64,000 nt of DNA from DATAES01 sp963721305. Its GTDB lineage: Bacteria; Actinomycetota; Acidimicrobiia; Acidimicrobiales; JACDCH01. The stretch spans positions 372,001 to 436,000 of the forward strand of contig CAVRIR010000004.1 in assembly GCA_963721305.1 (NCBI GenBank). The letters are read 5' to 3'. Below the pieces are notes generated by a model. It saw nothing but the letters and a program-made list of their open reading frames with translations. It was not told where the DNA came from and did not search any database. The position numbers were made by a program, and so were the translations under genes. Numbering within the stretch: the stretch's first letter is position 1; each line of letters opens with the position of its first letter. Of the stretch, positions 44,941 to 53,899 are shown in pieces.

Positions 44941-45720
44941 GTGCTGCTGGAGGCTGTGCTGTTCGATTGGGGCGGGACGCTCACGACGAGCGACCTCGGC
45001 CGCGCCGACCTCGTCGACCTCTGGCGACTCGCCGCCCACCACCTCGACCCCGCTCGGGAGGACGAACTGGTCGCATCGCTCATCGAGATCGACCAGCGGT
45101 TCTGGCAGCGCACGACCTCGACCTTCGAGAGCTGGCGCCTGGCCGACATTCTCGAAGCGGCGTCGGCCGCCCTCGGCCTCGACGTCACCGATGCGGTGCT
45201 CGAGGAGGCGGCCACGCACCATCTCGACGGCTGGACGTCCCACATCCGCCACGAGCCCGACGCGGTCGACGTGCTCGATCAGCTGCGGGCCCGCGGGCTG
45301 CGGATCGCGCTGCTCTCGAACACGAACTGGCCGCGCGCCTTCCACGAGCATTTCCTCGAACGAGATGGATTGGCCCCGCTGATCGATGCCCGGCTCTACA
45401 CGAGCGACCTCGGCTTCGTGAAGCCGCATCCATCCGTGTTCCTCGACGCCCTCGCCGCCGTGGGCGTCAGCGACCCGGCCAGGGCGGTGTTCGTCGGCGA
45501 TCGGCCCTACGACGACATCCACGGGGCTGCCGGGGTCGGGATGCGGACCGTGTGGCGCTCGAACCCGTACGTCCCGCCGTACGCCGTCGAGCCCGACGCC
45601 GCCGTCCAGCAGCTGAGCGAATTGGTCGACCTCGTCGACGACTGGCTCGGGAACACTGAAGTCGGGCCCCCGATCGACCGATCAGGAAAGGCCGTTTCTC
45701 GAATCGGCCGCCTCCGATGA
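44941..45720 (+). CDS. HAD-superfamily hydrolase
   Basis: A 259-residue phosphatase-like protein. Motif I is AVLFDWGGTLTTSD, where the second Asp of DxD is Gly (DWGGT), a known variant in this subgroup. Motif II is IALLSNTNWPR, motif III LGFVKPHPSVFLDAL and motif IV AVFVGDRPYDDIHGAAGVGM. The cap is helical. It probably dephosphorylates a small metabolite. I chose GTG 44941, which sits right before the first strand. Its stop overlaps the glucosaminidase ATG by 4 bases. Confidence 0.82.
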   Translation: MLLEAVLFDWGGTLTTSDLGRADLVDLWRLAAHHLDPAREDELVASLIEIDQRFWQRTTSTFESWRLADILEAASAALGLDVTDAVLEEAATHHLDGWTSHIRHEPDAVDVLDQLRARGLRIALLSNTNWPRAFHEHFLERDGLAPLIDARLYTSDLGFVKPHPSVFLDALAAVGVSDPARAVFVGDRPYDDIHGAAGVGMRTVWRSNPYVPPYAVEPDAAVQQLSELVDLVDDWLGNTEVGPPIDRSGKAVSRIGRLR

Positions 45721-47144
45721 AAACCTCCATCGCCCCCCGCACTCGATCGCGCCGCCCGAGGCCGTTGCTGGCCAGGATCGGCGTTTGCGGCGTGCTCGCC
45801 ACCACCATCTGTGGCGCGGTGACGGCGATCGGTGCCGGCGTCGCTCAGGCGCAAGACGCCCCGCCCACGTCGGTCACCGCCCCGCCCGACACGACGCCCG
45901 CGACCACCGCGCCGCCGACGACCACGGCACCGACCACGACCGCGCCCCCGACCACCGCGCCGCCGGGCAACAGCCAGGCGCCGGCGCCCACGTCACCGAC
46001 GGCGACCTCGATCCCTCCGGACCTCCCCGTCATCCAGCCACCGCCGGTGCCGGGTCAGCCGGCTCCACCCCCTGCTCCACCGATTCCCGACCCTTCCCCG
46101 CAGGTGGCGGCGCTTCTGGCGCAGATGCAGATGTCGGATCTCCAGGCATCGCTCACCACCGCGCAGGCGACCTACGACAAGGCAGCCGCGTTGCAGGCCA
46201 GCGTGCAAGCGATCCACGACGACGCGGATCGTGATCTCGCCGCCAGGCGCAAGGCGCTCACCGACGCGGCCATGGTGGCGTACGTGCAGGGCGGCGTCGA
46301 CGAGGTCGGTGACAATGCGCAGAGCGAGTCGCCCGACGCAGCGGTCTCGGTCGAGTCGGCTCGCATGCTGGCCGGCAGCGCGATCGACCAGACGCACGAC
46401 CAGCTCGTCGCGGCTGAGCTCCGGATCGCGATAGCGGACCGCGTGCTCGGCGCCGTCACGGCCTTGGCCAACCGCGCACACGACGCCCTCGACAACGCGC
46501 AACAACAGGTCGATGACGCGAACACGGCCATCCAGAACGCGGGCCTCGGTGGGCTGATGACCGTCGACCTCTCGCCGACCGTGCTCGGCCCGTCGGTCCT
46601 CACGCCCCAAGAGGTCGTCGGCTGGTACCAGAGCAAGGGTGTCGTCGGCTACGCGAGCAGCGTCGATCTCCTGACGCTCGCCACCTACTACGTCACCGAG
46701 GGTGCCGCAGAGGGTGTGCGCGGCGATGTGGCCTTCGCACAGTCCATGGTCGAGACAGGTGCGTTCACCTCGCCGCTCACGACGCACAACAACTTCTCGG
46801 GTATCGGCGCCTGCGATTCGTGCGCGACGGGCTTCGACTTCCCGTCGCCGCAGCTCGGCGTGCGCGCGCAGATGCAGCTGTTGCATGCGTATGCGGACAG
46901 GTCGCTCAGCGTTCTCGGGCTGGCCAACCCGCCGGTGGCTGCTGATCCGGATCACCTGTCGGTGCGTGGGTGCTGTCCGACCTGGAACAAGCTCACCGGA
47001 ACGTGGGCCACCGATCCGAACTACGGCCCGAAGATCATGACGATCTATCTGTCGATGCTGCAGTACGCGTATGCCCAGCGTCAGGCGGCAGCGCAGGGAA
47101 CCGCTGTGGTGCCCTCGATCGCAGCACCGCCCGGCTCAGGCTGA
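45717..47144 (+). CDS. secreted glucosaminidase-domain protein
   Basis: A 475-residue exported protein. It has a basic N-terminus and signal helix (LLARIGVCGVLATTICGAVT, about residues 18-42), then a Thr/Pro-rich linker (about 45-125), a long Ala-rich coiled coil (135-280), and a C-terminal glucosaminidase domain of the FlgJ/LytF type. The last carries the catalytic Glu region GDVAFAQSMVETGAFTSPLT, then NNFSGIGACDSC. The coiled coil resembles those of peptidoglycan hydrolases that are activated at the divisome. It is coupled to the HAD gene by a 4-base overlap, which is odd for an exported protein. The 3' end overlaps xseB by 9 bases. Confidence 0.82.
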   Translation: MKTSIAPRTRSRRPRPLLARIGVCGVLATTICGAVTAIGAGVAQAQDAPPTSVTAPPDTTPATTAPPTTTAPTTTAPPTTAPPGNSQAPAPTSPTATSIPPDLPVIQPPPVPGQPAPPPAPPIPDPSPQVAALLAQMQMSDLQASLTTAQATYDKAAALQASVQAIHDDADRDLAARRKALTDAAMVAYVQGGVDEVGDNAQSESPDAAVSVESARMLAGSAIDQTHDQLVAAELRIAIADRVLGAVTALANRAHDALDNAQQQVDDANTAIQNAGLGGLMTVDLSPTVLGPSVLTPQEVVGWYQSKGVVGYASSVDLLTLATYYVTEGAAEGVRGDVAFAQSMVETGAFTSPLTTHNNFSGIGACDSCATGFDFPSPQLGVRAQMQLLHAYADRSLSVLGLANPPVAADPDHLSVRGCCPTWNKLTGTWATDPNYGPKIMTIYLSMLQYAYAQRQAAAQGTAVVPSIAAPPGSG

Positions 47145-47369
47145 GTTTTCGGGGGCTGCTTCGCCTTCGTCCTCCACGGCGAGGACGATGCGCTCGACCT
47201 CGACACGCGCCGCCGCGATGCGTTGCCGGCACGTCTCGATGAGCTCGGCGGCGCGCGCCACGCGTTGTGCGAGGCGGTCGACGTCGATGTCGTCGTGTTC
47301 GAGCTCTTCGAGGATCGTCTTCAGCTCCGCGAGGGCCTCGGTGTAGGACACGTTCGGCCCGTCACCCAT
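47136..47369 (-). CDS. xseB: exodeoxyribonuclease VII small subunit
   Basis: A 77-residue helical protein, all one XseB domain: SYTEALAELKTILEELEHDD, IDVDRLAQRVARAAELIETC and RQRIAAARVEVERIVLA. It wraps the XseA stalk in the exonuclease that trims single-stranded DNA. The ATG at 47369 lies 8 bases inside the end of xseA, which couples them. Its stop overlaps the convergent glucosaminidase gene. Confidence 0.92.
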   Translation of the reverse strand: MGDGPNVSYTEALAELKTILEELEHDDIDVDRLAQRVARAAELIETCRQRIAAARVEVERIVLAVEDEGEAAPENSA

Positions 47370-48543
47370 CCACGGTGCTCCGCAACTCACCGTCGGCGAA
47401 CGTCGTGACGAGCTGCGCTCCCTCAGGCGCGTCACCGGTGGACCGGATCAGCTTGCCGTCGACGTCGTGCGTGATCGTCCAACCGCGAGCAAGCACGCGC
47501 GCCGGGTCGAACGCGCGCACGCGATGTTCGATGTCGCCGATCGTTCGCGTCGCCCGGTCGAGTGCGCGCACCGGCTGCGTCAGCGCACGCGCGTGGTACT
47601 CGTCGAGCCGAGACTCGCGCATCCTGAGGTGGTGCTGCGCGGCGCGCGCGATCGCGTTCCAGGTGGTGTCGAGCTGTTCACACCAGCGCGTGACCTGCTC
47701 GACCAGCCCCATCGCACATGCGGTCGGCGTGCGGAACCGACGATGTGCGACCGCGTCGGCGACGGTCGTGTCGATCTCGTGGCCGATGCCGGTCCAGATG
47801 GCGATCGGGGCGAGTGCGATCGCGCGGGCGACGGACTCTCGATCGAACACGGCGAGGTCGGTGCGCGCGCCACCGCCTCGCACGACACAGATCGCGTCGA
47901 ACGGCGGCTCGGCGCGGCAGGCGGTGCCGAGCGCCGCCAGGATCGACGACTCCGCGGTGACGCCCTGCACCCGCGTGTCGAGCACGGTGACCTGCCATGC
48001 GTGCCCACTCGCTTCGAGCGTGCGCAAGAAGTCGTGTGCTGCGGCACTGCCGTCGCTCGTGATGAGGCCGACGCGCAGCGGAACCGGCGGCAGGGCCAGA
48101 CGAGCTTGTCGGCGCAGCAGGCCTTCGGCCTCGAGCGTCCGCAGCAGTACCTCGCGCGCCTCGGCCAGTCGGCCGAGTGTGTACGCGGTGTCGATGGACA
48201 GCATGCGGAGCGACACCCGTCCGCGCTCGGCGTACCAGGACACCCGTACGCGTATGCGCACCTCGGTGCCGTCGGTGATCCGTACCGCACCACCGGCGCG
48301 ACGCAGCACCGCATTGACGACCTGCTTGTCGGACGCCCACAACGTAACGCCGAGCGCGGCGCCCTCGCCGACGAGGTCGAAGTACACATGGCCCGAGGGC
48401 GGACGGCTGAGGTTGGCGATCTCGCCTCGCACCCACACCTCGTCGGGAAACGCTCGTGCGAGGGTGGTGCCGATGCCGGCGCTCAGCTCCGCGACCGACA
48501 TCGTCGGTTCCTCGTTGAACAACGGCTTCTGCCACGCCTCCAC
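47362..48543 (-). CDS. xseA: exodeoxyribonuclease VII large subunit
   Basis: Catalytic subunit, 393 residues. The N-terminal OB fold has VWVRGEIANLSRPPSGHVYF. The catalytic core has LRVGLITSDGSAAAHDFLRT (usual VxxITSxxGAAxxD), the motif ICVVRGGGARTDLAVFDRES and IGHEIDTTVADAVAHRRFRT with the conserved Asp. Then come the coiled coil and a C-terminal segment RVLARGWTITHDVDGKLIRS. It acts in DNA repair with XseB. The ATG is divergent from the MBL gene across 150 bases that contain a repeat copy. Confidence 0.94.
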   Translation of the reverse strand: MEAWQKPLFNEEPTMSVAELSAGIGTTLARAFPDEVWVRGEIANLSRPPSGHVYFDLVGEGAALGVTLWASDKQVVNAVLRRAGGAVRITDGTEVRIRVRVSWYAERGRVSLRMLSIDTAYTLGRLAEAREVLLRTLEAEGLLRRQARLALPPVPLRVGLITSDGSAAAHDFLRTLEASGHAWQVTVLDTRVQGVTAESSILAALGTACRAEPPFDAICVVRGGGARTDLAVFDRESVARAIALAPIAIWTGIGHEIDTTVADAVAHRRFRTPTACAMGLVEQVTRWCEQLDTTWNAIARAAQHHLRMRESRLDEYHARALTQPVRALDRATRTIGDIEHRVRAFDPARVLARGWTITHDVDGKLIRSTGDAPEGAQLVTTFADGELRSTVDG

Positions 48544-48570
48544 CGCCGGCGAGGCTACCGACCTGTCTCC

Positions 48571-48638
48571 GGGTTCCCCGGCCCCGCAGGCCGGAGTGGC
48601 CGCTCCTCCGTCTGGCGGCTCCGCCGCTCGCAGGATCG
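48571..48638 (-). repeat. dispersed intergenic repeat, diverged copy C
   Basis: On the minus strand the block starts CGATCCTGCGAGCGGCGGAG, continues through CCGCCAGACGGAGGAGCGGC and ends near GGCCGGGGAACCCGG. It aligns to the 72-base repeat over nearly its full length with about ten changes. It lies between the divergent xseA and MBL genes. Confidence 0.8.
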
Positions 48639-48693
48639 ACCATTGTCAGCGCGCCGTTCGAACCTTGGTAGTCGACAGAGGAAGACTGCGGCC

Positions 48694-49632
48694 ATGCACA
48701 CCCGGATCGGCACCGGCGTCATCCAGATCGACACGCTGCTCGGCGGTTGGCACAACGTCACTGCCGGCTACCTCATCGAGGGCACCGAGCCGGTGCTCGT
48801 CGAGACAGGCAGTCAGTCGTCCGTCGATTCGTTGCTCGACGCGCTCGCGGAGCTCAATGTGGCGCCGACCGATCTCGCCGGCATCGCCGTCACGCACATC
48901 CACCTCGATCACGCGGGCGGCGTCGGTGACGTCGCTCGCGCGTTCCCCAACGCAACCGTCTACGTGCACGAGAAAGGGGCGCGCCACCTCGTCGATCCGA
49001 CCAAGCTCGTCAACAGCGCGGCGATGGTCTACGGCGATCTTCTCGACTCGCTCTACGGACGGCTCGATCCGACGCCGGCCGAGCGCGTGCACGTGCTCGA
49101 GGACGGCGAGACGATCACGATCGACGCCAATCGCACCCTGACCACCGTCGACTCACCCGGCCACGCGAAGCATCACCTCGCGCTGCACGACTCTGAGACG
49201 GGTCTGCTGTTCGCAGGCGACGCGGTCGGCGTGCGCCTGCCCGACGCCGGAGTGCTCCGGCCGTCGACCCCGCCGCCCGACTTCGATCTCGATCAGGCGT
49301 TGACCTCGCTGCAGCGCTTCGCGGACCGCAAACCGACCGGCGTCGCGCTGGCGCACTTCGGTCTGGTGCCGGACCCGATGGCGACGCTCGAGGAGGCTGG
49401 TGGCATCCTCCGCGCGTGGGCAGAGGTCGCGGAGAAGGCGTGGCGTGAGGACCGCGACATCGCGGCGGCGCTCGACGAGCACTTCGGCGACGAGCTCAAG
49501 GCTGTCGATCCGGTGCACCGCGAGAAGCTCGACACCTTGAACGGGATCCACTCGAACGCTGCGGGCTTCCGTCGTTGGTTGGACACGCGCAACAACGGCC
49601 ACGCACACGGTCCCCACGGCCACACCCACTGA
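48694..49632 (+). CDS. metallo-beta-lactamase-fold hydrolase
   Basis: A 312-residue MBL protein with an intact metal site: AVTHIHLDHAGGVGDVAR (THxHxDH), SPGHAKHH, FAGDAVGVR and a late histidine in ALAHFGLVPDP. This resembles the glyoxalase-II-like/RNaseZ-like small-molecule hydrolases. A C-terminal His-rich tail (NNGHAHGPHGHTH) may bind metal. The stop is immediately followed by the ATG of the GH36 gene, so the two are co-transcribed; a functional link is not clear. It is divergent from xseA. Confidence 0.87.
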   Translation: MHTRIGTGVIQIDTLLGGWHNVTAGYLIEGTEPVLVETGSQSSVDSLLDALAELNVAPTDLAGIAVTHIHLDHAGGVGDVARAFPNATVYVHEKGARHLVDPTKLVNSAAMVYGDLLDSLYGRLDPTPAERVHVLEDGETITIDANRTLTTVDSPGHAKHHLALHDSETGLLFAGDAVGVRLPDAGVLRPSTPPPDFDLDQALTSLQRFADRKPTGVALAHFGLVPDPMATLEEAGGILRAWAEVAEKAWREDRDIAAALDEHFGDELKAVDPVHREKLDTLNGIHSNAAGFRRWLDTRNNGHAHGPHGHTH

Positions 49633-51214
49633 ATGAAGCTCGTCTTCGATCGAGTCGAGACTCGTTGCCGGCGAGGCCGCGTCACCGTTGACGTCGAGAA
49701 CACCGACGGCATCGCGATGAGCTGGGCGCTCGTCAACGACGGACGGGCCGCGGCCGAAGTGGAGTCCGTCGCGGTGGTGTGGCGGCTGGTCGATGTGCAG
49801 GATCCCATCCGTATGTTCCGCCACGGCTACCAGTCGTGGTCACCGAGTGGATGGGCGACCTTCGGAGTCGACGTCGATCCGTCGCGTACGCAGGGTGCGA
49901 TCCCGCTCGTGGTCGACATGCACCACGCTGATCCCGCAGTCGCACAAGCCGGAGGAGCTGCGCAGCGAGCTCGTCACGGTGCTCGACGATGGTTCCCCCG
50001 ATCCGCCGATCGTCGTCGGATTCCTGGGCGGAACCGAGCACGACGGCACGTTCCGTCTCCGGCGCGCAGCCGGTCACGTCGACGGGTTCGAGCTGTGGGG
50101 CGAGGCCTACTTCGGTGGTGCCGTCGTCGAGCGCGGTGTCGTGCGCAGGCTGCACTCGATCGAGTCCTGGCAGGTCGATGACGACGTACGCCGCCCGCTC
50201 GACTGGTGGGCGGCGGCGATCGGTGCGGCGGCGCGCGTCAGTGCGCCGTACCAGGTCGGGTGGTGCTCCTGGTACCACTACTTCGAGAACGTGACGCAAC
50301 AGGCGTTCGAGTCGAACCTCGAGCTCGCTGCCGATTGGCCGTTCGAGGTCTTCCAGCTCGACGACGGCTTTCAGCCCGCCATCGGCGACTGGCTCAGCAC
50401 GAACGACAAGTTCGATGTCGTCCCTCGACCAGCTCGCGGCGCGCGTCACCGGCGCGGGATTCGTCGCCGGGCCTGTGGATCGCCCCGTTCCTCGCCGCAC
50501 CGACGTCGGCAGTGGCGGCCCGACATCCGAGTTGGCTGGCGACACATGCCATCGGGCCGCGAGCTCGTCGGGATGGTCAACGACCACTGGGGCGGCGCGG
50601 TGCACACGCTCGACACGACGCAACCCGAGGTGCTCGATCATCTCGAGCATGTGGCGCGCGAGCTGGTCGCTGCCGGCTTCCGCTACCTGAAGCTGGACTT
50701 CACCTACGCGCCCGGACTCGCCGGTCGTTTCGCCGATCCGACGCAGACGCCCGCCGAGCGCGTGCGTGGGGGGTTCGACGCCATCCGCCGTGGTGCGGGC
50801 GAGGACGTGTTCATCCTCGGCTGCGGCGCCCCGCTCGGCGCGTGCATCGGCGCGGTCGACGGCATGCGCATCGGGCCGGATGTCGCGCCGTGGTGGGAGC
50901 CACCGGCCGAGTCCTGGTCGCCCCCGGGCTATCGGGCCACGTCGCCGGCGACGTCGCACGCGCTCGCGGCGACCCGGTCGCGCCAGTTCATGCACCGGCG
51001 GCTGTGGCTCAACGATCCCGACTGCGTGATGCTGCGCACGACGGAGACCGCCATGACGGCGGACGAGGCCTCCGGGTGGGCCGCCGCGGTGGGCGAGAGC
51101 GGTGGCATGGCGCTGGTGTCCGACGACCTCGCGCTACTGGGCGTGGGCGAACGTGCGTTGCTCGACGAGGTGATCGCGCTCGGACGGGCGAACGACGCGC
51201 CCTTCGGCGGCTAA
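49633..51214 (+). CDS. GH36 alpha-galactosidase-like glycosidase, four frameshifts
   Basis: About 527 residues of a GH36-type (beta/alpha)8 barrel behind a beta-sandwich N-terminal domain. Signatures are QVGWCSWYHYFENVTQQAFE (about 209), FEVFQLDDGFQPAIGDWLS, the nucleophile Asp in YLKLDFTYAPG (about 352) and the acid/base Asp in MRIGPDVAPWW (about 413). Extra bases near 49941, 50416, 50472 and 50557 break the frame; the last three lie within 145 bases and together restore it. In the two short intermediate frames the missing pieces are plain (SLDQLAARVTGAGFVAG, GLWIAPFLAAPTSAVAARHP). The stop lies just before repeat copy B. Confidence 0.85.
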
Positions 51215-51221
51215 GGGCGAT

Positions 51222-51293
51222 CGACCATGCGAGCGACGGAGCCGCCAGGCGGAGGAGCGGCCACACGCGGCCTACGTGGCCGGGGAACGCAGC
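51222..51293 (+). repeat. 72-base dispersed intergenic repeat, copy B
   Basis: 70 of 72 bases match copy A at 34719-34790. It starts 7 bases after the glycosidase stop and ends 1 base before the stop of the convergent ABC exporter. The arms CGGCCAC and GTGGCCG can pair into a 7-bp hairpin with an 11-base loop. Confidence 0.92.
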
Positions 51294-51294
51294 A

Positions 51295-53181
51295 TTACGT
51301 GATCGGCTCGACGTCGGATCGCACCAAGGTGCGGTAGAGGTCCGCGTAGAGACCGCCGGCCTCGAGCAGACGCGTGGTGCTCGCCGCGCTCGACGATCAC
51401 CCCGTCGTCCACGACGAGGATCTGATCGGCGTTGGTGATCGTCGACAGGCGGTGCGCGATCACCACCGCAGTGCGTCCCGCGAGCGCGGTCGCCAGCGCG
51501 CGCTGCACGGCCGCTTCGTTCTCGGAGTCGAGATGGCTCGTCGCTTCGTCGAGGATCACGACGGCCGGATCCTTGAGCAACACGCGTGCGATCGCGACGT
51601 CGCTGCTTCTCACCGCCTGACAGCCGGTAGCCGCGCTCGCCGACGACGGTGTGGTAGCCGTCGGGAAGACCCACGATGACGTCGTGGATCTGCGCGGCGC
51701 GACACGCGTCGTGCACGTCCTCGATCGACGCACCCGGCCGTGCGTACAGCAGGTTGCTGAGCACGGTGTCGTGGAACAGGTGCGGGTCCTGCGCGACGAC
51801 ACCGATGGCGGCCCGCAACGAGTCCTGGGTCACGTCGCGGACGTCGTGCCCGTCGATGCGGACCTCGCCGGTCGTCACGTCGTAGAGCCGCGGGATCAGG
51901 TTGCTGATCGTGGTCTTGCCGCCTCCCGACGGACCGACGAGCGCCACCAGTTGCCCCGGTTCGATCGACGCCGAGACGCCCCGCAGCACGAACGCGCCGG
52001 GCGTGTCCGGCAGGGGACGGCCGCTGGTCGGATCCAACTCGAGCGACGCGATCGAGACATCGGACGCGGCCGGGTACCGGAACCACACGTCGTCGAGCTC
52101 GATGCGACCGGACGGCACGGTGAGGTCGCGCGCATCGGGCGCGTCGACGATCGGGTTCGGTGTGTCGAGGACCTCGAACACCCGCTCGAACGACACGAAC
52201 GCGCTCATGATGTCGACGCGCGCGTTGGTGAGCGCCGTCAGGGGGCCGTAGACGCGAGCGACGTAGGTCGCGAGCGCGACCATCGTCCCGAGCGTGATCG
52301 CGCCGGAGATCACGAGGTGCCCGCCGATGAGATAGACCGCGGCGGTCGCGACCGCGCCGACCAAGGTGAGCGCGATGAAGAACACCCGCCCGTACATCGC
52401 GCTGCGCACGCCGATGTCGCGGACCCGCTCGGCTCGGCGGGAGAAGTCGTCGGCTTCGTCGTCGTGCCGTCCGAACAGCTTGACCAGCAGCGCGCCCGCG
52501 ACGTTGAAGCGCTCGGTCATGGTCGTGTTCATCTCGCTGTTCAGGTCCATGCCCTCACGGGTGATGACCTGCAACTGGCGACCGATTCGCTTCGCCGGGA
52601 TGATGAACAACGGCAGCAGGATCAGCGTGAGGAGCGTCAGGCGCCACTCGAGGAACGCCATCGCTGCCAGGGTGAACGCGAGCGTGACGATGTTCGACAC
52701 GACCGAGCCGAGCGTGCCGGTGAGCGCGCTCTGCGCGCCGATGACGTCGTTGTTCATGCGGCTGATGAGGGCGCCGGTCTGCGTGCGGGTGAAGAACGCG
52801 ATCGGCATCCGTTGGGTGTGGTCGAACAGCGTGCGTCGCAACTCGAAGATCAACCCTTCGCCGATCTTCGCCGACCACCAACGCTCGCCGAGTGACAGGA
52901 ACGCATCGGCGAGCGCGATCGCGACCATGAACAAGGCGAGCGTGGTGACCATGCCGTTGTCGTGGTTGGGGATGGCCACGTCGATGATGCGCTTGATCAG
53001 CAGCGGCGGCACGATGCCGACCAACGCCTCGAACACGATCGTCACGAGGAACGCGATCAACATCGCCCGGTAGGGACGGGCGAAGCCCCACACCCTCCGT
53101 ACGAGATGGCGATCGAGGTGCGCGTCTGCGGATCTTCTCGGGGTCCGTCCCGAGCATCCTGTGCGGGGGCATGTGACGCAT
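51295..53181 (-). CDS. ABC exporter, fused membrane and ATPase domains, three frameshifts
   Basis: About 628 residues: six membrane helices (about 30-330; LIAFLVTIVFEALVGIVPPL, then LADAFLSLGERWW) and a C-terminal ATPase. The ATPase has Walker A GPSGGGKTTISNLIPR, signature YRLSGGEKQR, Walker B VVILDEATSHLDSENEA and AHRLSTITNADQILVVDDGV. This is the MsbA/multidrug exporter type; the substrate is unknown. Extra bases near 53113 (between IRRRAPR and RHLVRRVWGFARPY), 51603 (after GGEKQR) and 51371 (before LLEAGGLYADLYRTL) break the frame; together they sum to zero. The corrected start is the ATG at 53181 (MRHMPPHRMLGTDPEKIRRR). It is convergent with the GH36 gene. Confidence 0.88.
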
Positions 53182-53238
53182 GGCCCCCGGAATGGTAAGC
53201 GGAATCTGCGTAAATCCGCCGGGGCTAACGTGACCGAC

Positions 53239-53325
53239 GGAGGGTTGCCTGAGTGGACGAAAGGGGCGGCCTCGAAAGCCGTTGTGGCCTCCGGGTCACC
53301 GTGGGTTCAAATCCCACACCCTCCG
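53239..53325 (+). tRNA. tRNA-Ser (anticodon CGA)
   Basis: An 87-nt class II tRNA: acceptor GGAGGGT/ACCCTCC, anticodon stem GCGGC/GCCGT around loop CTCGAAA (anticodon CGA), a long variable arm (TGTGGCCTCCGGGTCACC region) and T loop TTCAAAT. The discriminator is G. Its 3' 55 bases are repeated at 56988-57042, which marks it as the likely integration target of the following segment. Confidence 0.95.
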
Positions 53326-53382
53326 CGCAGCGTCCGCTCGAGGCAGCCGATCGATTCGGCACGGGGCATTCTCATGGTGGCC

Positions 53383-53571
53383 GAATCTTCCACGCGGTGC
53401 TGTTCGGCGCGTACCACCTCTGGACGCCGTGGCTGTTCCCAACACGCGCGCTGGCGATCCTGCCTCTGATCTGCGCGGTGATGACAGCGAGGGACCCTGC
53501 GGGTCGCGATCGTCGCGCACTGTGCGCTCAATGCCGTCGTCATCATCATCGCCTACGTCTTCGGTCGATGA
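53383..53571 (+). pseudogene. CPBP-family intramembrane protease remnant
   Basis: Just inside the left boundary, a frame reads FHAVLFGAYHLWTPWLFPTR, then ALAILPLICAVMTAR. After one extra base near 53491 it gives TLRVAIVAHCALNAVVIIIA and a stop. The two histidine motifs (AYHLW and AHCALN) are those of the C-terminal half of CPBP/CaaX-like membrane proteases. The N-terminal half with the EExxxR motif is absent, so this is a 3' fragment. Confidence 0.6.
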
Positions 53572-53586
53572 GAGGTGACTGTCGGC

Positions 53587-53624
53587 TGGTATCAGACTGG
53601 TTGCGAGAGTGGTACCAGATTGGT
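53587..53624. promoter_or_regulatory. direct repeats upstream of the antitoxin gene, likely operator
   Basis: TGGTATCAGACTGGT (53587-53601) and TGGTACCAGATTGGT (53610-53624) differ at two positions and are spaced 23 bases apart, two helical turns. The second overlaps two GGTACC palindromes. Position, just before the antitoxin GTG at 53636, fits autoregulation by the ribbon-helix-helix antitoxin. Confidence 0.6.
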
Positions 53625-53635
53625 ACCGTTCAGTC

Positions 53636-53899
53636 GTGGACGTGAACGTGAAGAACCTCGAGTCCGACGTCGTCGCGCGTCTCGCCGAGCAAGCGACGGC
53701 CGAGGGCATGAGCCAACAGGAGTGGCTGCGTCAGGTGTTGCGCCGCACCGCCGCGCGCTTCTCGCCGGCTGAGCTACTCGCGCAACGCGAGGCTTCTGAG
53801 CCGATGAGCGACACCGAGTTCGCCCGCATACGCAAGAAGGCCGCTGCTCGACACAAGGCCGCGGCGGAACGACTCGGTGCAACCGGCCGCCGTCGCTGA
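53636..53899 (+). CDS. FitA/VapB-like ribbon-helix-helix antitoxin
   Basis: An 87-residue protein. The N-terminal 40 residues form a ribbon-helix-helix DNA-binding fold (VDVNVKNLESDVVARLAEQA, then MSQQEWLRQVLRRTA), as in FitA-type antitoxins. The C-terminal half is charged and helical (FARIRKKAAARHKAAAERLG) and would wrap the toxin. The start is GTG 53636, right after the direct repeats. It overlaps the toxin gene by 23 bases. It lies within the tRNA-Ser-flanked segment. Confidence 0.75.
   Translation: MDVNVKNLESDVVARLAEQATAEGMSQQEWLRQVLRRTAARFSPAELLAQREASEPMSDTEFARIRKKAAARHKAAAERLGATGRRR

Noticed and set aside
47267..49632. Open frames of over 600 codons opposite xseA that continue into the MBL gene
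   Set aside because: The part before 48694 is antisense to xseA and has no domain; the real MBL gene starts at ATG 48694.
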